From: JB111 sp049856175
GTDB taxonomy: Bacteria; Actinomycetota; Actinomycetes; Actinomycetales; Actinomycetaceae
DNA: 64,000 bases
Assembly: GCF_049856175.1 (NCBI RefSeq)
Contig: NZ_JBNDNA010000003.1
Location: forward strand, 62,001 to 126,000
Direction of reading: 5' to 3'
The notes under the pieces are model-generated. The model made no database searches. It was not told where the DNA came from and saw nothing but the letters and a program-made list of their open reading frames with translations. Position numbers and translations under genes: made by a program. Positions within the stretch are counted from its first letter, which is position 1, and the number at the start of each line of letters is the position of its first letter. Below, one piece after another: positions 17,714 to 26,270 of this stretch.

Positions 17714-18196
17714 CTAGCTCACGGCACCCGCGGATTCGCCGCCGTCCTCGACCCGGAGCTGCTCCAGGGCGTCGCGGACCGGGTCGGGAACCGAGACCGT
17801 GCTGCGGGACGCCTTGTCTACGTACACGTGGACCCACCTGCCGTACGCGGAGACGGTCCCGTCGGGCTCCCGGTCGTCGAACAGGCCCAGCTCGTAGACC
17901 ACGCTGGAGCGCCCGACATTGGCGACCCGCAGCCCGGTCGAGACCGGATGGGGGAAGCCGACCTCACGGAAGAAGCGGCAGGTGGACTCGGCAACGACCG
18001 GCATCTCGGGCGACTCCTGAGGGTCGCGCCCGGTCTGCGCGGCCATCCATCCGTTGATCGCGCTGTCGAAGAGTCCGAAGTACACGGCGTTGTTCATGTG
18101 TCCGAACATGTCGTTGTCCGCCCACCGCGTCGTCTGGGGGATCAGAACGGGGAAGTTCGTGCGGGTCAGTGCCCGTGCATCGGTCGTCGTGCCCAT
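17714..18196 (-). CDS. Hotdog-fold acyl-CoA thioesterase (4HBT family)
   Basis: A 160-residue single hotdog-domain protein with TTRWADNDMFGHMNNAVYFGLFD, which carries the catalytic Asp region of 4-hydroxybenzoyl-CoA thioesterase-like enzymes, and the strand CRFFREVGFPHPVSTGLRV. The start has GGAGG upstream. It is divergent from the CoxG operon across an operator-bearing gap. It probably releases CoA from an intermediate; the acyl group is not predictable. Confidence 0.85.
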   Translation of the reverse strand: MGTTTDARALTRTNFPVLIPQTTRWADNDMFGHMNNAVYFGLFDSAINGWMAAQTGRDPQESPEMPVVAESTCRFFREVGFPHPVSTGLRVANVGRSSVVYELGLFDDREPDGTVSAYGRWVHVYVDKASRSTVSVPDPVRDALEQLRVEDGGESAGAVS

Positions 18197-18212
18197 GCGG
18201 TGCCTCCGAGGT

Positions 18213-18258
18213 TTGACAGGTCTGAGATGACCTCCGTACTGTAACGAACAAACGTTCA
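18213..18258 (+). promoter_or_regulatory. Promoter with overlapping TetR-type operator O3
   Basis: TTGACA at 18213-18218, an 18-base spacer and TACTGT at 18237-18242 precede the CoxG operon. The operator GTAACGAACAAACGTTCA (18241-18258) overlaps the end of the -10 box. It shares the AACG-N6-CGTT core with O1 and O2, and its offset from the -35 box is the same as in O2 to within one base. A longer inverted repeat (TAACGAAC and GTTCATTA) is also present at 18242-18261. Confidence 0.7.
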
Positions 18259-18280
18259 TTAGTACAGGGAGTGGGTACCG

Positions 18281-19087
18281 ATGGAGCTGACCAACGCCTT
18301 CACCGTCGACCTTCCGGTCGACGACACCTTCCGGACGCTCGAGCAGCTTGAACGGGTGATGCCGTGCGTGCCCGGCGGCGCGATCGAGCGCGTTGACGGC
18401 GAGGACTACCACGGGATCGTCAAGATCAAGGTGGGGCCGGTCTCGACGAAGTACTCGGGCGTCGCCCGCTTCGTGGAGAAGGACGCCGAGAACCACCGTG
18501 CGGTGATCAGGGCGGCCGGCACCGACGTCGGAGGCCAGGGGGGCGTCGAGGCGCTCTTCACGGTCACGCTCGAGGAGCACGGCGGCGGCACGCGCGTCCA
18601 GGTGGACACCGACCTCAACCTGTCGGGCCGCGTCGCCGGCTTCGGTCGGGGCATCGTCGCGGACGTCGCGGGCAAGATCCTCAGCCGATTCGCCAAGAAC
18701 CTCCAGGAGGAGCTGGCGAGCGGGTCCCTGGCGGCGCCGTCCGATCCGGGCTCGGTGCAGCCCGGCGCAGGCGACGGTGCAGCCGCAGGCGCGAAGGATG
18801 GCACCCCCCAGGCGGCGTCGCGCCCGACCGCACGTTCGTCATCGGCGGACGACGTCGAACCCCTCGACGTCATGTCCATAGGACCGGCCGTCGCCAAGTA
18901 CCTCCTCCCCGTCGCCGGGGCCCTGGCGGTGCTGGGGCTCGGCGCGGCGCTGCTGCGCCGCCGAGGGGGCTCCGGATCCGGGGCCGGCGGCTGGCCCGCA
19001 GGGGGCCTGCACATCCACGTCACGCTGCCGCAGGGTGCCTGGCAGGCGGTCCCCGTGCCGACGGACCACACATGGGGCGAGCAGTGA
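18281..19087 (+). CDS. CoxG-like SRPBCC protein with C-terminal membrane anchor
   Basis: A 268-residue protein. Residues 1-150 form a CoxG-type SRPBCC domain (DDTFRTLEQLERVMPCVPGG, then YHGIVKIKVGPV). A low-complexity linker follows, then one transmembrane helix near residues 205-225 (YLLPVAGALAVLGLGAALL) capped by arginines, and a short tail. In Oligotropha CoxG is linked to anchoring of a molybdenum hydroxylase; the same is likely here for the hydroxylase encoded downstream. First gene of the eight-gene operon. Confidence 0.85.
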   Translation: MELTNAFTVDLPVDDTFRTLEQLERVMPCVPGGAIERVDGEDYHGIVKIKVGPVSTKYSGVARFVEKDAENHRAVIRAAGTDVGGQGGVEALFTVTLEEHGGGTRVQVDTDLNLSGRVAGFGRGIVADVAGKILSRFAKNLQEELASGSLAAPSDPGSVQPGAGDGAAAGAKDGTPQAASRPTARSSSADDVEPLDVMSIGPAVAKYLLPVAGALAVLGLGAALLRRRGGSGSGAGGWPAGGLHIHVTLPQGAWQAVPVPTDHTWGEQ

Positions 19088-19905
19088 CCGGGCGCTCGAG
19101 CGGACCGGTCATCGAGGTCGGCGACCTTCGCGTGCTCACGCTCGAGGACGGCCACGGGCGGGAGGTCGCCCGGGACGTTCTCACGCGGGAGGGGCACGCC
19201 GACGGCTGGTCGTGCCACGGAGACCTGCTCGACGAGCAAGGCGACCTCCACCTTGCCGTCGGGGGGTACCTCCTGCAGAGCGGCGACCGGACGATCGTCG
19301 TCGACACCGGTGCGGGCACGATCGACAACGGCCGGTACAAGGGCGGGCTTCTGCTCGAGAGCCTCCGCGTGCATGGCGTCGAGGTCGAGGACGTCACCGA
19401 CGTTCTCCTCACGCACCTCCACTTCGACCACGTGGGCTGGGTCTCCAAGAAGGGCAGCCCCGTCTTCCCCAGGGCCACCTATCGCGTACACGAGGCGGAC
19501 TGGAACCACTTCGTCGACGCCCCGGACGCCCAGCCCGGGGCCCTGCGCAAGCTCGAGCCGATCCGGGAGCAGCTGGAGACGTTCGACGCCAGTCGCACCA
19601 TCGCTCCGGGCCTCGACGCCCGGCCCATGCCGGGGCACACCCCGGGCTCGACGTCGTTCGTCGTCTCGGACGGCAAGGACCGGCTCGTCCTCGTCGGGGA
19701 CCTGGCGCACAGCCCGGTCGAGCTCGTGGAGACCGGCTGGAGGTTCCGGCACGACCACGACCAGGAGCTGGCGGCGCGCTCGCGCACCGAGCTCGTCGAG
19801 GAGTTCACCGACACCGGGGCGGTCATCGCGGCCGCCCACTTCCCCGACTTCCGGCCCGGCCGTCTCGTCGCCGGCCCCACTGGACCCCGCTGGTCCTCGA
19901 TCTGA
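19084..19905 (+). CDS. Metallo-beta-lactamase-fold hydrolase
   Basis: A 273-residue MBL-fold protein with the metal motif THLHFDHVGW near residue 105, the downstream MPGHTPGSTSF histidine, VLVGDLAH and a late AAHFPDF. These are the ligands of a two-metal site. I chose the GTG at 19084, whose GTGA overlaps the CoxG stop. The fold covers lactonases, thioesterases and glyoxalases, so a lactone- or thioester-cleaving step is possible; it is not further resolved. Confidence 0.85.
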   Translation: MTGRSSGPVIEVGDLRVLTLEDGHGREVARDVLTREGHADGWSCHGDLLDEQGDLHLAVGGYLLQSGDRTIVVDTGAGTIDNGRYKGGLLLESLRVHGVEVEDVTDVLLTHLHFDHVGWVSKKGSPVFPRATYRVHEADWNHFVDAPDAQPGALRKLEPIREQLETFDASRTIAPGLDARPMPGHTPGSTSFVVSDGKDRLVLVGDLAHSPVELVETGWRFRHDHDQELAARSRTELVEEFTDTGAVIAAAHFPDFRPGRLVAGPTGPRWSSI

Positions 19906-19915
19906 AGGAACGAAG

Positions 19916-20683
19916 ATGGATCTCGATCTGCACGGCAAGAACGTCCTGGTCACCGGCGCCGGCAAGGGGCTCGGCAAGGAGATCGGCCTGGCGTTCGCGG
20001 CGGAGGGCGCGAACGTGGCCTTCCACTTCGGCTCGTCCTCCGCGGGCGCTGAGGAGGCCGCCGAGGAGGCGCGCTCCGCCGGCGTCCGCGCTCTCGCGGT
20101 CGGCTGCGACGTGCGGGACGGTGAGGCGGTCACCGAGGCGGTGGCGACCGTGCGACGCGAGCTCGGACCGATCGACATCCTCGTCAACAACGCCGCACTG
20201 GCCGTCTCGCAGCCCTTTCTCGAGTCGGACGAGGAGGACTGGCTACCGCAGATCGACATCACCGTGACGGGCACCCTCCGCATGACCCACGCGGTGGCGC
20301 GCCAGATGGTCGAGGACGGCACCGAGGGCTCGATCCTCACCATGACCGGCGACTCCGGTCGTGTGGGAGAGTCGCGGCTGCTGGTCACCGCCACGGCGCG
20401 TTCGACGGCGCTCGGGCTCACGAAGTCGCTCGCCAAGGAGCTCGCCCGGCACAAGATCCGCGCCAACGCCGTCTCCATCGCGCTCGTCCAGACGGGCAGC
20501 CTGGCCGAGCACACGGGCAACGCCGACGAGGCCAAAATGAAGAAGATCCTCTCGGCCTACCCGCTGCGCCGGTTCGGCCGCACGGAGGACATCACGCCCA
20601 CGGTCCTCCTCCTGTCCTCACCTCGTTCGTCGTGGACCACGGGTCAGATCCTGTCGGTCAACGGCGGGTACTCCATGCCATGA
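19916..20683 (+). CDS. SDR-family protein with replaced catalytic residues
   Basis: A 255-residue short-chain dehydrogenase/reductase-fold protein. The cofactor motif TGAGKGLGKEIG near residue 15, NNAA, and the C-terminal TGQILSVNGGYSMP are intact. The catalytic YxxxK is replaced: aligned on the following GLTKSLAKEL, the Tyr position is Thr and the Lys position is Arg (VTATARSTALG). The catalytic Ser position is Gly in LTMTGDSGRVG. NAD(P) binding therefore looks kept while classic SDR catalysis looks lost. It may bind, isomerise or use another mechanism. GAAGGAACGA precedes the ATG. Confidence 0.85.
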   Translation: MDLDLHGKNVLVTGAGKGLGKEIGLAFAAEGANVAFHFGSSSAGAEEAAEEARSAGVRALAVGCDVRDGEAVTEAVATVRRELGPIDILVNNAALAVSQPFLESDEEDWLPQIDITVTGTLRMTHAVARQMVEDGTEGSILTMTGDSGRVGESRLLVTATARSTALGLTKSLAKELARHKIRANAVSIALVQTGSLAEHTGNADEAKMKKILSAYPLRRFGRTEDITPTVLLLSSPRSSWTTGQILSVNGGYSMP

Positions 20684-23022
20684 GCGCCACCCACGAGCAG
20701 ACCACGGACGCGCACGCGGAGCCCACGGAGGGCGCCATCGGCCGCAGCGTCACCCGCAAGGAGGACCGGCGGCTCCTCACGGGACACGGCAACTACGTCT
20801 CGGACCTCGTCCTGCCCCGGATGCGTCACGTCGCCTTCCTCCGTTCCCCTCACGGGCACGCGAGCATCCTCGACGTCGACACCTCGGCCGTGCGGGCCGA
20901 CGCCGTCTTCACGGGGACGAGCAGTAGCTTCGCGACGACGGAGCTGCGCGCGAGGTCCGCCCTGAAGTCGTACGTGGAGACCGCGCAGCCGCCGCTGGCG
21001 CGGGACAAGGTGCGGTTCGTCGGGGAGCCGGTCGCCGCCGTCGTGGCGGGCGACCGCTACCGGGCCGAGGACGCCCTGGAGCAGATCCGCGTGGACTACG
21101 ACCCGCTGCCGGCGACGACGCTCGCCTGGGAGCCGTCCGGTGTGCCGGTGCACGAGGAGGCGCCCGACAACGTCCTCCTCGAGCGCGAGTTCGACGCCGG
21201 CGATGTCGACCAGGCATTCGAACGTGCGACGGTCGTCGTCGAGCGGGAGTACATCACCAACCGGCACGCCGGTAACCCGATGGAGGGACGCGCGGGCGTC
21301 GCACTCTGGGACCGGTCGGAGGAGCGGCTCACCTACTGGTCCGGGACCCAGATCCCCCACCTCGTGCGCAACATGCTCGCCGAGCTGCTCGGCCTGCCGG
21401 AGGGCAACGTCCGGGTCATCGCCCCCGACGTGGGCGGCGGGTTCGGTACGAAGTCGATCCTCTACCCCGAGGACGTCGCGCTGTGCCTCATGGCGCGAGA
21501 GATGCGGGGTATCCCGCTCAAGTGGGTCGAGGACCGGGCAGAGCACCTCCAGGCGGCGGCCCATGCCCGCGACCACCGGTACCTGATGAAGGCCGGATTC
21601 ACCGAGGACGGCGAGCTGATCGCTCTGCAGGCGGACATCACCTGCAACATCGGCGCCTACTCGGTGTACCCGTGGACCGCCGGCATCGAGCCGCTCATGG
21701 CCGGAGGCCTGCTCACGGGCCCCTACAAGCTCGCCAACTACCGGTGCACCACGCGAGGAGTCACGACGAACACCGGGTACGCCGGGCCGTACCGCGGCGT
21801 CGCGCGGCCGGCGACCGTGTTCGCGATGGAGTCCGTGATGAACGCCGCGGCGCTCGAGCTCGGGACGACCGCGATCGAGCTGCGTCGCCGGAACCTCATC
21901 GACTCCGTGCCCTACCGCATGCCCTCACGCCTCGTGGACGACTCCGGCTGGTACCGCGAGTGCCTGGACAAGGCGCTGACCCTCGTCGGGTACGAGGACT
22001 TCCGCACCGAGCAGGAGCGTCGTCGCGACGCGGGGGAGCACCCGATCGGCCTCGGGGTGGCCTGCTACAACGAGCTGACCGGTCTCGGTCGTGCCGCCGC
22101 GGCGGGCCCCCGGATGCCGTTCCGCACGGGGCACGACGCCTGCACCGTCCGGGTCGAGGCCGACGGGACGGTGACCGTGCTGTCCGGCGTGACGTCGCAG
22201 GGCCAGGGGCAGGAGACGACGATCGCCCAGATCGTCGCGGACGCCGTCGGGGTCCGGTACGAGGACGTCAACGTCCGGATCGGCGACACGAACGAGGCGC
22301 TGTGGGGCTTCGGCGCGTTCTCCTCGCGGCAGGCGGTCATCGGCGGAGGAGCGGCCCACCTGAGCGGGACCGCCGTCCAGGAGCAGATCCTTCAGCTGGT
22401 GGCGGCCCTCTTCGAGACCAAGGCGGACAGCCTCACCGTGAAGGACGGGACGATCTACGGGCTGGACGGAGACCCGGTCATGACGCTGGCCGAGGTGGCC
22501 CGGATCGCTTACCTGGAGTCCAACCGGCTGCCCAAGGAGATCGACCCCGGGTTGCAGGCCACGCGCTTCTTCGATCCCATCCTCGGAGCATTCTCGGCCG
22601 GCGCACAGGCCGCCGTCATCGAGTTCGACCGGGCCACCGGACAGATGAAGATCCTGGACTGGATCTGCGTGGAGGACGCGGGTCGCATCATCAACCCGCT
22701 GGTCGTGAACGGCCAGATCGCCGGATCCATCGCGCAAGGGATCGGCGGGGCGATGTACGAGCACCTCATATACGACCAGTCGGGCAACCTCGCGACCGGC
22801 AGTCTCATGGACTACCTCATGCCCACGACCTACGAGATCCCCGAGCTGACGATCGAGCACGTCTCGCACCACGCGGACAACCCGCTCGGCGTCCGCGGCG
22901 TCGGAGAGGGCGGGACGCTCGGACCCAACGCCGTGATCGCGGGCGCGGTCTCCGACGCCCTGGGACTCGAGATCACACAGCTGCCGGTCACGCCGGCGAC
23001 CGTCTGGGAGGCGATGCAATGA
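20680..23022 (+). CDS. Xanthine dehydrogenase-family molybdenum hydroxylase, large subunit (CoxL-like)
   Basis: A 780-residue molybdopterin-binding subunit. DVGGGFGTK near residue 250, GPYRGVARP near 370, GVTSQGQGQETT near 505 and GVRGVGEGG near 740, with the catalytic Glu, mark the xanthine-oxidase superfamily. It lacks the VAYRCSFR loop cysteine of true CO dehydrogenase (form I CoxL), so it should be a hydroxylase of an aromatic or heterocyclic acid or aldehyde. The ATG overlaps the SDR stop. It forms the L subunit with the CoxM and CoxS products downstream. Confidence 0.93.
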   Translation: MSATHEQTTDAHAEPTEGAIGRSVTRKEDRRLLTGHGNYVSDLVLPRMRHVAFLRSPHGHASILDVDTSAVRADAVFTGTSSSFATTELRARSALKSYVETAQPPLARDKVRFVGEPVAAVVAGDRYRAEDALEQIRVDYDPLPATTLAWEPSGVPVHEEAPDNVLLEREFDAGDVDQAFERATVVVEREYITNRHAGNPMEGRAGVALWDRSEERLTYWSGTQIPHLVRNMLAELLGLPEGNVRVIAPDVGGGFGTKSILYPEDVALCLMAREMRGIPLKWVEDRAEHLQAAAHARDHRYLMKAGFTEDGELIALQADITCNIGAYSVYPWTAGIEPLMAGGLLTGPYKLANYRCTTRGVTTNTGYAGPYRGVARPATVFAMESVMNAAALELGTTAIELRRRNLIDSVPYRMPSRLVDDSGWYRECLDKALTLVGYEDFRTEQERRRDAGEHPIGLGVACYNELTGLGRAAAAGPRMPFRTGHDACTVRVEADGTVTVLSGVTSQGQGQETTIAQIVADAVGVRYEDVNVRIGDTNEALWGFGAFSSRQAVIGGGAAHLSGTAVQEQILQLVAALFETKADSLTVKDGTIYGLDGDPVMTLAEVARIAYLESNRLPKEIDPGLQATRFFDPILGAFSAGAQAAVIEFDRATGQMKILDWICVEDAGRIINPLVVNGQIAGSIAQGIGGAMYEHLIYDQSGNLATGSLMDYLMPTTYEIPELTIEHVSHHADNPLGVRGVGEGGTLGPNAVIAGAVSDALGLEITQLPVTPATVWEAMQ

Positions 23023-23747
23023 TCCGCACGACCGCACGCCGCTCCGTCACGCTCGTCGAGATGGACCGGCACAGCAAGCGCAACGCGCTCGACATCGAGC
23101 ACCTGGCGGGCATCCGCGGCGCCGTCGAGAAGGCGGCCGACGACGGCACCCGCGTCGTCGTCATCACGGGACGCGGCACCAGCTTCAGCGGCGGTGCTGA
23201 CCTCGACGGCGTCTACGGCGCGAACTTCCGCGACGCCCTCTACGGCACCCTCGGCGCGATCACCTCGTCGCCCGTGCCGGTGGTCGCCGCCGTCAACGGG
23301 CCGGCGATCGGCGCGGGGACCCAGCTCGCCATCGCCTGCGACCTACGGGTGGCGGCCCCGGACGCCGTGTTCGCCGTCCCCACCGGGCGGAACGGGCTGG
23401 CCGTCGACCCGTGGACGGTGCGCAGGCTCGCGCTCCTGGCCGGCGGCGGGCCGGCCAGGGCGCTCCTGCTGGGCGCGGCGTCGTTCACGGCGCAGCAGGC
23501 CGCGGCGTTCGGTCTCACCGAACGGCTCGGTGATCTCGACGACGCGATGGCCTGGGCCGAGGAGATGTCGAACCTGGCTCCGCTCACGCTCTCGTACTCG
23601 AAGCGGGCTCTCGAGGCGGCTTTCGAGCCCGCCGCGTGGCCCGCAGATATCGACGCGGAGTTCCTGCGGTGCTGGGACAGCGACGACGCCGCCGAGGCAC
23701 GCCGGGCACGCACGGAGAAGCGCTCGCCCGTCTTCCAGGGACGTTGA
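23019..23747 (+). CDS. Enoyl-CoA hydratase/isomerase-family protein, atypical active site
   Basis: A 242-residue crotonase-fold protein. The first oxyanion-hole region GTSFSGGADL and the second GPAIGAGTQLAIACDLRVA are present. The two glutamates that act in classic hydratases are missing: Gln stands in GAGTQLA, and the usual PE segment is VPTGRNGL. It is therefore unlikely to be a standard enoyl-CoA hydratase. An isomerase, decarboxylase or hydrolase of the same fold is possible. It sits, unusually, between the CoxL and CoxM genes with a 4-base overlap to CoxL. Confidence 0.85.
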   Translation: MIRTTARRSVTLVEMDRHSKRNALDIEHLAGIRGAVEKAADDGTRVVVITGRGTSFSGGADLDGVYGANFRDALYGTLGAITSSPVPVVAAVNGPAIGAGTQLAIACDLRVAAPDAVFAVPTGRNGLAVDPWTVRRLALLAGGGPARALLLGAASFTAQQAAAFGLTERLGDLDDAMAWAEEMSNLAPLTLSYSKRALEAAFEPAAWPADIDAEFLRCWDSDDAAEARRARTEKRSPVFQGR

Positions 23748-23757
23748 GGGAGCCACC

Positions 23758-24594
23758 GTGAAACCTGCACCGTTCGACTACGTCCGGGCCTCCACCGTCG
23801 ACGACGCCATCCGGACCCTCGACGAGGCCGACGGCGACGGCAAGATCATCGCCGGCGGACAGAGCCTCATGCCCGTCCTGGCCATGAGGATGTCCCGACC
23901 GAGCATCCTGGTGGACGTCAACCGGATCCCCGGGCTCAGCACCATCGACGTGCGCGGCGACTCGGTACGGATCGGAGCGCTCGTGCGGCACGTCGACCTC
24001 GTCCGGCAGGACGAGGTGCCGCTGCTGTCCGCCGCGGCGAAGTGGATCGGGCACCCGGCCATCCGGTCGCGCGGCACCTTCGGCGGCAGTCTCGCGCACG
24101 CCGACCCCTCCGCGGAGCTCCCGGTGGTCGTTGCGGCCCTCGACGGTGTCATCCACGTGACGGGCCCCGACGGGGCCCGGGACATCCCGGCGAGCGAGAT
24201 GTTCGTGGGGACGATGGAGTCGTCCCTCGAGGAGCTTGAGATGGTGACCCGGGTGACGCTCCCGCTGCCGGAGCTCTGGGGCTTCACGGAGCTGTCCCGC
24301 CGGCACGGGGACTTCGGTCTCGTCACCGTCTGTGCCGCGACAGTCGATGGCTCGTGGCGCATCGCCGTCGGCGGAGTCGGCGGCGTGCCCCACCGCGCGA
24401 CCGGAGCCGAGCGCGTCCTCGACGAGGGCACGGTGACCGATGAGCGGATCGACGAGGCCGCCCGCGCCGCCGCTGACGGGATCGCCATCCCGGACGAGGA
24501 CGCGCCCGGAGCCCGCTACAGCAGGGCGATGACCGAGCAGTTCACCCGGAGGGCCGTGGCACGCGCCGTGGCCAGCGCCAGAACAGGAGGCTGA
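23758..24594 (+). CDS. Molybdenum hydroxylase FAD-binding subunit (CoxM-like)
   Basis: A 278-residue medium subunit with IIAGGQSLMPVLAMRM near residue 30 and TFGGSLAHADPSAELP near 110, the two FAD-binding motifs of the family. There is no inserted cysteine cluster of the kind found in 4-hydroxybenzoyl-CoA reductase beta subunits. GTG start at 23758 with GAGGGAG upstream. It passes electrons from the CoxS iron-sulfur subunit to an acceptor. Confidence 0.93.
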   Translation: MKPAPFDYVRASTVDDAIRTLDEADGDGKIIAGGQSLMPVLAMRMSRPSILVDVNRIPGLSTIDVRGDSVRIGALVRHVDLVRQDEVPLLSAAAKWIGHPAIRSRGTFGGSLAHADPSAELPVVVAALDGVIHVTGPDGARDIPASEMFVGTMESSLEELEMVTRVTLPLPELWGFTELSRRHGDFGLVTVCAATVDGSWRIAVGGVGGVPHRATGAERVLDEGTVTDERIDEAARAAADGIAIPDEDAPGARYSRAMTEQFTRRAVARAVASARTGG

Positions 24595-24596
24595 GG

Positions 24597-25097
24597 ATGA
24601 AGGTCAGATTCACGGTCAACGGTGCCGCGGTCGAGGTCGACGTCGAGCCGCGGCGGACGCTCGCGGACGCGTTGCGCGAGGACCTCCACCTCACGGGCAC
24701 GCACCTGGGCTGCGAGCACGGAGTGTGCGGTGCGTGCACCGTGCTGGTCGACGGCGAGCCCGCGCGCGCCTGCCTCATGCTCGCGGTCCAGGCCGACGGG
24801 ATGTCTGTCTCGACCGTCGAGGGGATGGCCGGCGACGACGGCACCCTGCACCCGCTGCAGAAGGCGTTCGGCGAGTGCGGCGGCCTCCAGTGCGGATTCT
24901 GCACGCCGGGCATGCTCATGTCGGCGCTCGACCTCCTCCACCGCGAGGAGAACCCCTCCCGGGAGCACATCCGGGAGGAGCTGTCCGGGACCATCTGCCG
25001 GTGCACCGGATACATGGGGATCGTCGACGCGGTCGAGCAGGCCGCCGCCGAGCTGCGCGGGTTCCAGGAGGGCGCCGTCGTGGGCCCCGAGCAGTGA
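24597..25097 (+). CDS. Molybdenum hydroxylase [2Fe-2S] subunit (CoxS-like)
   Basis: A 166-residue small subunit. The plant-type ferredoxin cluster ligands are in GCEHGVCGACTVLVDG and RACLML, and the second, helical-domain cluster in QCGFCTPGMLMSA and CRCTGYMGI: eight cysteines, all present. It begins 2 bases after the CoxM stop. It completes the L-M-S hydroxylase of this operon and is a standalone counterpart of the fused CoxS at the window start. Confidence 0.95.
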   Translation: MKVRFTVNGAAVEVDVEPRRTLADALREDLHLTGTHLGCEHGVCGACTVLVDGEPARACLMLAVQADGMSVSTVEGMAGDDGTLHPLQKAFGECGGLQCGFCTPGMLMSALDLLHREENPSREHIREELSGTICRCTGYMGIVDAVEQAAAELRGFQEGAVVGPEQ

Positions 25098-26266
25098 AGG
25101 ACATCCTGGACGACCTCGTCGGCTGGTGGGAGTCCGACGTCCCGTTCGCCGTCGCGGTCGTCATCCGTACCTGGAGCTCGGCCCCTCGGCCCCCTGGTGC
25201 CGCGATGGCTGTGGTGGGCACGGGGGAGGTCGTCGGGAGCGTGTCGGGCGGGTGCGTCGAGGGCGCCGTGTACGAGGTCGCCCAGGAGGTCCTGCGCACC
25301 GGGCGGCCGGAGCTGGTGACCTACGGGGTGGGCGACGACGACGCCTTCGCGGTCGGCCTCACCTGTGGGGGCACCATCGAGCTCCTGGTGCAGCGCGTCG
25401 ACCGCGAGTTGTTCCCGGAGCTCGGCGCGGTGGTGGACGACGTCCGGTCGCGCGAACCTGTCGCGCTGGTGAGCCTGGTCCCCGGTGTGAACCCCGGCTC
25501 CCGCGCTGACGCCGAGGACGATGCCGACGGTGGAGCCGGCGCGGGCCGCGACCCCGGTCCGACCGCCGGGGCCCGCGGCGGGTACGTGGTCGTCCGGCCG
25601 GACGGCGCGGTCGGTGGCCTCGGCAACGGCACGCTGGACGCCGCCGTGAAGGACGAGGCGAGGGCCCGCCTCATGCACGGCACCTCGGAGGTCGTCACCA
25701 TCGGCGCCACGGGCCAGCGCCGCCTCGAGGACCTCGAGGTGTTCGTCCACTCCTTCGGCCCGCCCCCGAGGATGCTGGTCTTCGGTGCGATCGACTTCGC
25801 CGCCGCGGTGGTGCGGATCGGGAAGTTCCTGGGCTATCACGTCACGGTCTGCGACGCGCGGCCCGTCTTCGCCACGAGCAGTCGGTTCCCCGACGCGGAC
25901 GAGATCGTGGTCGCGTGGCCGCACGATCACCTCGCCGAAATCTCCGTCGACGCTCGCACCGTCATCTGCGTCCTCACGCACGACCCGAAGTTCGACGTGC
26001 CGCTGCTCGAGCTCGCGCTGCGGAGTCCCGCCGGCTACGTCGGTGCCATGGGAAGTCGTCGCACGCACCTGGACCGGATCGATGAGCTGCGCAGGCGCGG
26101 TTTCTCGGACGACGAGCTCTCCCGGCTCTCGTCCCCGATCGGGCTCGACCTCGGTGGTCGCACCCCGCAGGAGACGGCGGTGTCGATCGCCGCTGAGATC
26201 ATCGCGTCGAGCTGGGGTGGTTCCGGGAGGCCGTTGAGCGAGCTCGACCAGCCCATCCACCGCTAG
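25094..26266 (+). CDS. XdhC/CoxI-family hydroxylase maturation protein
   Basis: A 390-residue protein. The N-terminal XdhC-CoxI domain shows SSAPRPPGAAMAV and SGGCVEGAVYEVA; the C-terminal Rossmann domain shows MLVFGAIDFAAAVV, CDARPVFATSSRFPDAD, VLTHDPKFDVPLL and GYVGAMGSRRTH. XdhC binds molybdenum cofactor, protects it and inserts its sulfurated form into xanthine dehydrogenase-type enzymes. The GTG at 25094 overlaps the CoxS stop. Last gene of the operon, ending 4 bases from the convergent TetR gene. Confidence 0.9.
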   Translation: MKDILDDLVGWWESDVPFAVAVVIRTWSSAPRPPGAAMAVVGTGEVVGSVSGGCVEGAVYEVAQEVLRTGRPELVTYGVGDDDAFAVGLTCGGTIELLVQRVDRELFPELGAVVDDVRSREPVALVSLVPGVNPGSRADAEDDADGGAGAGRDPGPTAGARGGYVVVRPDGAVGGLGNGTLDAAVKDEARARLMHGTSEVVTIGATGQRRLEDLEVFVHSFGPPPRMLVFGAIDFAAAVVRIGKFLGYHVTVCDARPVFATSSRFPDADEIVVAWPHDHLAEISVDARTVICVLTHDPKFDVPLLELALRSPAGYVGAMGSRRTHLDRIDELRRRGFSDDELSRLSSPIGLDLGGRTPQETAVSIAAEIIASSWGGSGRPLSELDQPIHR

Positions 26267-26270
26267 GCGG

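Noticed and set aside
20680..25097. 4-hydroxybenzoyl-CoA reductase
   Set aside because: The FAD subunit lacks the extra cysteine-rich insert that carries the additional [4Fe-4S] cluster.
20680..26266. Aerobic CO dehydrogenase (coxMSL) operon
   Set aside because: The large subunit has GPYRGVARP where form I CoxL has the Cys-bearing VAYRCSFR loop, gene order is L-ECH-M-S, and CoA-metabolising genes surround it.
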